From NCBI GenBank assembly GCA_028386065.3, contig JAKUCV010000191.1:1-64000 (forward strand): a stretch of 64,000 nt of DNA. Reading direction: 5' to 3'. The DNA is from Turnera subulata (taxonomy: Eukaryota > Streptophyta > Magnoliopsida > Malpighiales > Passifloraceae). The position numbers were made by a program, and so were the translations under genes. Of this stretch, positions 57,447-64,000 are shown piece after piece. Under the pieces are notes generated by a model. The model did not search any database, was not told where the DNA came from, and saw nothing but the letters and a program-made list of their open reading frames with translations. Every line of letters begins with the position of its first letter. Within the stretch, counting starts at the first letter, position 1.

Positions 57447-59434
57447 CTCGGGTCTTGTCCAACGGAGTACATTTCTTGTTCTACGAGTATTAAACGGTAT
57501 TTATTCTTGGTTTGTCTCGGTTTTGCCTTGTACTTAAATATTGAATTCTTCAACGTTATACACATTCAAGTATCAAGTAATTTAGTGGATTACCGAGAGT
57601 GGAGAGTTCGAGTGTGTGGCCGGGAAGAACTACTGACACGGATAAAACTTTAGGCCGATAACTCTTGGGCTCGGAAACGACTTTAGGGCGGTGTTTAGGA
57701 GAAACCGGGCCCAAGCCCAATAACATAATTATAAAGTTAAGAACGTTTCATGGACTTTAGATATGGACCTAAGGCCTAATCACGGATAATTAAATTTACG
57801 GACAATAAGAACGGGCTCGAAGCCCAATTTTCATAATCGGTTAATATGAACGTAGTGAAGTGGGCCCTTGGCCCGGAATTCTTGTTTAAGGATTTAGTGG
57901 GCTTTAGGCCCGAGAATTGTTTATGGACTTAGACTGGTGAACCTTAGATTCCTTTTCTTTAGAGTTATTGATAAGAAAATATTCTTTTGGGCTTAGACCG
58001 GAAATCTTATAATCGGATAGTTAGGGTCGGGAGTTACTTGTTTGGAGCATACCTTTAGCATGCATACACGTTTGTACTTCTAAAATTGGCTTAGTGATTA
58101 TATTATGTACCGGTATTCAGGCACTGGAGATACCTCGGGAGCTGTAGAGTCAGACTCGGGGAGAAGTCATAATCTGCATTTTGAGGTGACATTACAAGTC
58201 TTTATATATATGTTTTGTGAATGCATGTTGGTGTGATTTGTTTGTTTACTTGCCTGGTTTGCTATATGCGGATTAGAATTGTATATCTGAGTGTTCTCAC
58301 ATGCCTAATTTCTATGTTTGAAAAAGGTTATTGAAAATAACTTGTATTATATTTTGGTGATAGTATGTGGTTATAGGCCGAAGGTCCGGATGAAACTAAG
58401 CAAATAGAATTCACACATCCCTGGAAAACATAATGTATCACAACAGAAATGTAAAAGTATAATTAAGAATAAAACATTAAATTCTACTGTGGAGTCGGCT
58501 GGTAGCCCCGAGGGAGGGTTGGGTACCCTCGGGTCACTTTATACTGTTTAGTATGGTATCCCAGGGGATGTAGGTGCACCCCTGGAAGACTTGCACCGGT
58601 TAGGTGTGTCTGAGTGCACCCTCAGGTAGCTAGCGGCCACTCGAGACTTATCGGTGGTTTCAGACCTCAGAATCTACCCCTTCTGAGGTTCGACACTTGG
58701 GTTTCACACCCGGATCTGATCAGATGCGCTACCGAGACTTGACTCAAAGTAGAGGGCCCATAATGATAATAACTATAACAATAAAATAATGCATTGAATC
58801 TAAATAATAAGGACAATAACACAATATGATGTTTATGTGTTGGTGGGTGATTTTGATTTTGCTTGTATGTTGAACTTGTGCTCGTGAACTACTCACCCTA
58901 CGAACATGACTTCACTTTCATGTATATTTAGACTTTTAATGTTCACTGAGTAGGCGACTCACATAATCGCCACCGTTATTTTTCAGACTTTAGTTAGCGT
59001 GCTGTCTCACCTTTACCTTCGACCCGGAGTTCAGATGTGGATACTTCAGCAGGTAGTTGTGCAACATCTCTCGGTTGGATCCATAGGGCCCATATGCATG
59101 TTATTTTCTACTTGACTTTTATTATTATTTTCATCTTCCGCTGCATGTGAATTAATTTGAGATGTCATAAATGTTTTTACTTCTTTATCGGCGTTTTGCC
59201 GGATTTTAATTTTGTGATGTTATTTCGGCGTGATGCCGTGGTGGCTTACGACTTGTTAAGCCGGGTTATTTCTTTCATTTTATGACATCTCGGTATTAAT
59301 AAATTTCTATGGATAATGTTTGTGTGCTGAAGTACCGATATTCGTATCCCGGGTTTCAAGGGTATTTGGGTAAATCTCTTTCGTTTATTTTAATTATGTT
59401 TATTTTATTATATTGGGATACGGGCCTTCAAAGT

Positions 59435-59450
59435 TGGTAGCGGAGCGGAC
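59435..59450 (+). other. Primer-binding site resembling tRNA-Met
   Basis: TGGTAGCGGAGCGGAC lies four bases after the LTR end. The usual plant initiator tRNA-Met site is TGGTATCAGAGC. Nine of twelve bases agree, with GCG in place of TCA. Confidence 0.6.
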
Positions 59451-59561
59451 TTTGGATCTTTGGGTTTTCAAAATGATTTTTCCCTGTGCATAAGCCTGTT
59501 CCGAATTTATAATTTCTAAAAACGTTTTTTTCGACTTGTTTGCATTCATATAGACGTCATT

Positions 59562-59618
59562 ATGGATCCACCGCAAGACATGTACAATGCTGAAGGACAG
59601 GATGAATTGATGCCATAA
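59562..59618 (+). other. Eighteen-codon gag-start-like remnant
   Basis: ATGGATCCACCGCAAGACAT opens MDPPQDMYNAEGQDELMP and stops at TAA 59616-59618. Its place, about 110 bp after the primer site, is where Gag should begin. Nothing gag-like follows. The identification is positional only. Confidence 0.35.
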
Positions 59619-59709
59619 ATAAGCGGAAACATTAATATTATTAATAATACTAATATTATCATTACGAACATAAACATTACATTAATACTTTATAAAAATA
59701 GAAATACAT

Positions 59710-60393
59710 TCATCTCCTCGGAACGGCGTTGACCCTGAAGCTGTTGGGGTCATTATTGATGTTGACCGTGATCCTGTCGCTCCACGAGAACCACATGCTG
59801 CCCGCATTGTTCTGGCCAGGGAGCTCGAACCGGTTTGCTGCAGGGAACCGGAGTGGGATGAGACCGTGATCGTCTTTAGGTCGCCACTGGGTCTCTGTGA
59901 GAAGAACCATGTTTGGCTTGTATTGGTTCTTCAGGTCCCTCAGGGTACGCGAGAACTCCTGGGAGTGCCTTGCAACTCCTTTGCAGTTCCACACCAGCAG
60001 TCGGGCCTTTGGCCAAGTTGGAGGTAAGCGTGTCATTCTGGGCATGCTTTGGGCGGTCATCGAGAGTTGGTAGTAGGCGCCTTGCTCCAGGGATTGGCAA
60101 GTGGACTCAAGGTTGAACTCCTGAAGTCTTTCAGAGATGAAAAACATGACGGAGTTGGCCGACCCGTAGAAAGAGGTCCTCGGGGTGCCATGGTCCTCTA
60201 GGAAGAACGTCTCTTCCATGGGAGTGACGAAGAATCTGGAGGAGTAGAGCTCATCGACGAAGACCAGACGAGGCATTCTGCCGAGCTCGTTCGGAAGTTC
60301 CTCTGGACGCTCGTTGATCATACTGTAGGCCAGTCGGTTTCTTCTGCCTAGGTTGGCACCTTCGACGAAGAAGACAGAGGATGGAGCAGGCAT
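59710..60393 (-). CDS. Antisense ORF A: unknown N-terminus plus partial LINE-type endonuclease
   Basis: 227 residues from ATG 60393, opposite to the LTR direction. Residues about 1-125 (MPAPSSVFFVEGANLGRRNR..., FFVTPMEETFFLEDHGTPRT) are not recognised. From about residue 133, KARLLVWNCKGVARHSQEF then NMVLLTETQW and GSMWFSWSDRITVNINN follow the start of the exonuclease-endonuclease-phosphatase fold of plant LINE ORF2 (WNCRG..., ...LxET..., GG.W..W). The ORF stops before the catalytic Asp/His part of that fold, so nuclease activity is unlikely. The AT-rich sequence 59619-59709 would be its 3' UTR. It may be a captured gene piece carried as cargo, or chance coding left from an old nested LINE. 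Expression unknown. Confidence 0.55.
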   Translation of the reverse strand: MPAPSSVFFVEGANLGRRNRLAYSMINERPEELPNELGRMPRLVFVDELYSSRFFVTPMEETFFLEDHGTPRTSFYGSANSVMFFISERLQEFNLESTCQSLEQGAYYQLSMTAQSMPRMTRLPPTWPKARLLVWNCKGVARHSQEFSRTLRDLKNQYKPNMVLLTETQWRPKDDHGLIPLRFPAANRFELPGQNNAGSMWFSWSDRITVNINNDPNSFRVNAVPRR

Positions 60394-61234
60394 TGTGTTT
60401 TAGACGTGTGGGTGTTTTGTTTTTCCTGAGTTTTGAGGTTTCTTTGCCTGGACGTTTGGTTGCTTTAAAAAATGCTGGTGATGATTTGTTTCTCACCACA
60501 CTGTCTTTTATAATCTTAAGGGTAGCGTGTTTACTGCTTTCGATTTTCAAGATTTGCTTTTTGAAAATTTTGCCGTTGTATCATTTATTGCTTTGACACC
60601 TTATGTGTTTGATTTCGGGCAACAAATGCCAGAGTTTATCAGCCCTTTTCTACCTTACGGTTTTCAATTTCCTGGGCTACTTCATTTTAGTCTCCTTAAG
60701 ATTTACTCCTACATCTTTTATCACATGCACTCGTGACCGTTGTGGCTAGACCGATGGGACCACACCTCGAGTAGAGCGCATGTGCGACAAGCTTACAGCT
60801 GTTCGGACATCGTGGAGGGATACGAGACTTGACAGACATTTTTGGCTCAAGCGGACTTTAGGGACAAGTGGGTAACGTTTCTTTCGAGGAAACAGGACGT
60901 TCCTGTGATCACCGCCTTGCGAGCTAACGGACGTCTTTTCCACGAGGGGAAAGCAACGTCACCGTTAGCTGTGTATGTTACGTTTCTCGGGATCGAGGAT
61001 GTTCACGATCGATCAAGGGCGCCGAGCATGGAAACATGTTTTGTTTTAACCTCATAATGTTTTGACTTTATTAAACGAGTTTTGCTTCATTTATAATTTC
61101 TTTATGCTTGATTTCATATCTTTATTGCTGGATTTAATCTATTTAAAACGAGATTTCGTAACATGAGAGTTTTGACTTACGAAGAAAGTTTATTTTATTG
61201 ATTTCATAACATTTTACAACAAAGGAGAAGCACT
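60394..61234. other. Element interior between antisense ORFs A and B
   Basis: No family-like ORF on either strand. A 71-codon plus-strand frame (60842-61057, non-ATG start) and a 65-codon minus-strand frame overlap in it; neither is recognised. Confidence 0.4.
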
Positions 61235-61633
61235 CTACGGAGTTACATGATTCTTCAGATCTTTTACAAGTTCCTGTATGTTCGCGATCTGAGAAGAGAG
61301 TCCCATACATGCCAGTTCAATCTGCATCACCGCCGAGCTGACCTTCTTCAGTGAAGTGTCCAGCTGCTTCATTGTCTGCAGTGGTGTGCTACCCTCAGTT
61401 GTTGCCTTGCCTTTCCTATCCTTTGCATCCTTGTTACCAGAAGGTCCTTCCTTGCCTACACGCTTCTTTCGCCGTCTTGGGGGAATCACCATATGCTCCT
61501 TTAGGCCGATGATGCTGGTCTTGAACCGCTTCTTAGGAGGTTCCTCATCGGAGCTTGTCGGGAAAGCAGTACCACCGACGTAACTGTTATCCTCTGAGTC
61601 AGAGGTAGTACGGGATCTTAGTGGTGAGTCCAT
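61235..61633 (-). CDS. Antisense ORF B: small basic protein with nuclear signals and coiled coil
   Basis: 132 residues from the ATG at 61633 (context GGACCATGG, a good plant start). The N-terminus MDSPLRSRTTSDSEDNSYVG is Ser/Asp-rich. Two basic clusters, PPKKRFK and PPRRRKKRVGK, look like nuclear localisation signals. The last 55 residues (STPLQTMKQLDTSLKKVSSA, IELACMGLSSQIANIQELVK) have heptad spacing of Leu/Ile/Val and may form a coiled coil. A minus-strand TATATAAA lies 34 bp upstream. An open frame continues upstream to 61744 without stop, but the TATA box argues for the internal ATG. No homologue recognised. It lies antisense to the retroelement. Confidence 0.5.
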   Translation of the reverse strand: MDSPLRSRTTSDSEDNSYVGGTAFPTSSDEEPPKKRFKTSIIGLKEHMVIPPRRRKKRVGKEGPSGNKDAKDRKGKATTEGSTPLQTMKQLDTSLKKVSSAVMQIELACMGLSSQIANIQELVKDLKNHVTP

Positions 61634-61666
61634 GGTCCAGGATGAGTTATCAGTTATGAGGATCGG

Positions 61667-61674
61667 TTTATATA
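61667..61674 (-). promoter_or_regulatory. TATA box for antisense ORF B
   Basis: TATATAAA on the minus strand within GCCTATATAAACCG. Transcription would start near 61640, leaving a very short leader before the ATG at 61633. Confidence 0.45.
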
Positions 61675-61807
61675 GGCGGAGGAAATGTCGCTTAAGGGTA
61701 TAAGCGATATCTCGCGTTGAGTTTGGACACCTGGTGGAGTACACCAGAAGATCATCGTGGTAGGACCTACGGATTTGATGATTGAATTTCGAGGACGAAA
61801 TTTTTTT

Positions 61808-61821
61808 AAGGTGGGTAGAAC
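61808..61821 (+). other. Polypurine tract of the long-LTR element
   Basis: AAGGTGGGTAGAAC directly before the TGTAACGCCCC of the right LTR, preceded by the conserved TTCGAGGACGAAATTT. Confidence 0.75.
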
Positions 61822-64000
61822 TGTAACGCCCCGGTTTTTCTCATTTTTGATTTATAAAAAAAATTTCGGATTTCGGTAATGGAAATAAAATTAAACTATT
61901 TTTCATTGGATTTATTAATTATAAGTGGTAATACGTTGCTTTTGAGTTTTGTCGGACCTAAAACGCGTTTCGGGATGAAACACGACGTTTATCGTAGCTT
62001 TGGTTTAAACTACGTCGTTTTGGGTTTTGAAAAAAAAAAAGAGAGGAGTTTGGTCAACTGAGGCGGGTTGACTGCGCCAAGCCAACGACGCGTCGTCGGC
62101 TGGCGGGTCAAGCCCTAACCCCAGCCTGCCTCTCTTCTTCCTTACCTTATTCTTTCTCCTTAGATTTTCTTTTTCTTTCCTACCGTTGCCTCTCCACCCA
62201 GCCGCCGCCGCCTCAACGGCATTGTCCCCCACTCCCCAACCCCATCATGATGCCAACGGCATCAAACACCACCCTCTCTTCCCCTGTCCCTTTCTTATCT
62301 CTTCCTCTTCGTTTCTTTTTGGATCGACCCCCGAAACCCACAACACCATTTCCCTTCCTCTCTCGCCATCGTCACCACCGCTTTCTGGGTCCTCGTCGTT
62401 GGGACACAAAGCCACCGCCTCCATCACCTAATCCTCTCCTTCCTCCTTCGAGTTCCCTAACCCACGAGCCGGGGAGACGGCTCTTTGCTGCATCAAGGTC
62501 GGAGGCGAAAACACCAACCGAGAACCCACTAGACGGAGGAATCAAGGGTCGAACTCGGGAGTCGCCGTCGCGTGTCGTCACCGTGTTGGTAAGCCACTGA
62601 CCCCCTTTTCTTCCTACTGCCTCTTCCTCCTTTCGTCCTTGTTTTCCCGAGTGGTGTTAATCGGGTTATGTTGATGGTTGTCTTCGGCGGCGGTGTGTTT
62701 GGATTCGACCTGATGGGTGGTGTTGTTGGTGGTCCGAAGGGTGGTTGTTGCTGGCGGCCGGTGTCGGTCTGGGCTGCTTCCGGAAATTAGACGGGGTTGT
62801 GGTGGCCGGACGTGGGCTGTGTTGGCCGTGTTGGTGTTCGGTGAAGGCGCCTGCTGAGTTGGTTTGCACGGGTCTGACGTCCAACAGTGTGGATTGTCCT
62901 CCGGTAAGGATTCAATCCTTCAACTCTTTTTCCTAACCCGTTTATGATCTGTGGAATTTCGTTCGTTGATTGTTTTCTTGAGTTGGGGATTGAATGTGGG
63001 TTGTGGTTTTCGGCATTGGCAGTTTGTTGAGGTTTTCGGCATCTTGGGTTACTGTTCCGACGAGGGTGACCGGAATCCGGCGAGCACGTATTGTTCCGGC
63101 GAGGGCTCGGGAATTTTCCGACGAAGGCTCGGGTCTTGTCCAACGGAGTACATTTCTTGTTCTACGAGTATTAAACGGTATTTATTCTTGGTTTGTCTCG
63201 GTTTTGCCTTGTACTTAAATATTGAATTCTTCAACGTTATACACATTCAAGTATCAAGTAAATTAGTGGATTACCGAGAGTGGAGAGTTCGAGTGTGTGG
63301 CCGGGAAGAACTACCGACACGGATAAAACTTTAGGCTCATAACTCTTGGGCTCGGAAACGACTTTAGGGCGATGTTTAGGAGAAACCGGGCCCAAGCCCA
63401 ATAACATAATTATAAAGTTAAGAACGTTTCATGGACTTTAGATATGGACCTAAGGCCTAATCACGGATAATTAAATTTACGGACAATAAGAACGGGCTCG
63501 AAGCCCAATTTTCATAATCGGTTAATATGAACGTAGTGAAGTGGGCCCTCGGCCCGGAATTCTTGTTTAAGGATTTAGTGGGCTTTAGGCCCGAGAATTA
63601 TTTATGGACTTAGACCGGTGAACCTTAGATTCCTTTTCTTTGGAGTTATTGATAAGAAAATATTCTTTTGGGCTTAGACCGGAAATCTTATAATCGGATA
63701 GTTAGGGTCGGGAGTTACTCGTTTGGAGCATACCTTTAGCATGCATACACGTTTGTACTTCTAAAATTGGCTTAGTGATTATATTATGTACCGGTATTCA
63801 GGCACTGGAGATACCTCGGGAGCTGTAGACTCAGACTCAGGGAGAAGTCATAATCTGCATTTTGAGGTGACATTACAAGCCTTTATATATATTTTTTGTG
63901 AATGCATGTTGGTGTGGTTTGTTTGTTTACTTGCCTGGTTTGCTACATACGGATTAGAATTGTATATCTGAGTGTTCTCACATGCCTAATTTTTATATTT
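61822..64000 (+). repeat. Right LTR of the long-LTR element, cut by the window end
   Basis: Starts TGTAACGCCCCGGTTTTTCT and runs to the window end, matching 52703-54010 and then 57447 to about 58310 without the nested insertion. Roughly 1.1 kb of the LTR should lie beyond 64000. Orientation is the same as the left LTR. Confidence 0.9.

Larger units (their letters stand above)
52703..59430 (+). repeat. Left LTR (about 3.3 kb) of a long-LTR element, interrupted by a solo LTR
   Basis: Begins TGTAACGCCCCGGTTTTTCT and ends ACGGGCCTTCA at 59430, just before the primer site. It consists of 52703-54010 plus 57447-59430, about 3,290 bp without the insertion. It matches the LTR from 61822 base for base except for about 20 mostly transition differences in the first 1.3 kb. 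TGTAACGCCCC is a common start for plant Ty3/gypsy LTRs. ORFs of 60-210 codons inside it have no family resemblance and are treated as chance. Confidence 0.88.
59431..61821 (+). mobile_element. Internal region of a non-autonomous long-LTR retrotransposon
   Basis: Only 2.39 kb lies between the LTRs. The left end has the primer site and gag-like remnant. The right end has GAATTTCGAGGACGAAATTT, a T-run and AAGGTGGGTAGAAC as polypurine tract before the right LTR, which is the standard 3' end of plant Ty3/gypsy elements. No protease, reverse transcriptase, RNase H or integrase is present on either strand. Most of the interior is taken up by two antisense ORFs. By size and structure this is a large retrotransposon derivative (LARD-like) that would need proteins from another element. 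Confidence 0.85.

Noticed and set aside
1..64000. CRISPR arrays, operons or prokaryotic signals
   Set aside because: None seen; the sequence is plant nuclear DNA with introns and retrotransposons.

Overview
The window is nuclear DNA of a flowering plant, most likely a eudicot. The genes are intron-rich with ordinary GT-AG introns, the spacers are AT-rich, and the families present are typical of land plants: KUP potassium transporter, CNGC channel, UGT90A-type glycosyltransferases, a SPARK-domain receptor kinase and a PIP-like secreted peptide. Ty1/copia, LINE, Stowaway-like and long-LTR retrotransposon remains are also present. The species cannot be named from sequence alone. All exon models were built by eye from splice sites, reading phase and family knowledge.

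Layout of the gene-rich part (about 2-39 kb): a basic protein of unknown function (-, 2031-2669); a PIP/PIPL-type secreted peptide precursor (+, 4265-4501) downstream of a 225-bp tandem duplication carrying W-boxes; tRNA-Asn(GUU) (-, 5393-5465); a seven-exon membrane-anchored NHL-repeat gene with a His/Gln/Met-rich tail (-, 6110-8993); an eight-exon KUP/HAK/KT transporter (-, 12547-17205); a long gene-poor spacer; a multipass membrane protein with a possible uORF (+, 23004-23936); a six-exon CNGC (+, 24556-27747); an eleven-exon mitochondrial aldehyde dehydrogenase (+, 28801-31893); a SPARK-domain receptor kinase with eight coding exons (-, 33076-35981); and the two-exon proteasome subunit gene DSS1 (+, 36963-37352).

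UGT cluster (38-51 kb): three UGT90A-like copies, all on the minus strand. The first (38223-39626) looks intact. The second (41105-42496) is a tandem duplicate with a 9-bp deletion inside the UDP-sugar-binding PSPG box. The third (49214-50623) has an in-frame stop and a Cys-to-Ser change in the PSPG box. Copies two and three are separated by a 5'-truncated copia element (42904-46685) and the 3' end of a LINE (about 46836-47583).

Retrotransposon-rich end (52.7-64 kb): one large LTR element, cut by the window end, with LTRs of about 3.3 kb. Its left LTR (52703-59430) is interrupted by a related 3,431-bp solo LTR (54011-57441) with a perfect 5-bp target-site duplication. Its internal region (59431-61821) is only about 2.4 kb and lacks gag-pol. 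It has a tRNA-Met-like primer site, an 18-codon gag-start-like remnant and a typical plant Ty3/gypsy 3' end, and between them two antisense ORFs: one containing part of a LINE-type endonuclease, the other a small basic nuclear-signal/coiled-coil protein with its own TATA box. This non-autonomous element with antisense cargo is the least ordinary structure in the window.

The host genes do not form an operon-like pathway. Likely shared themes are defence or symbiosis signalling (PIP-like peptide, SPARK kinase, CNGC) and specialised metabolism (UGT cluster), but this is inference from family membership.
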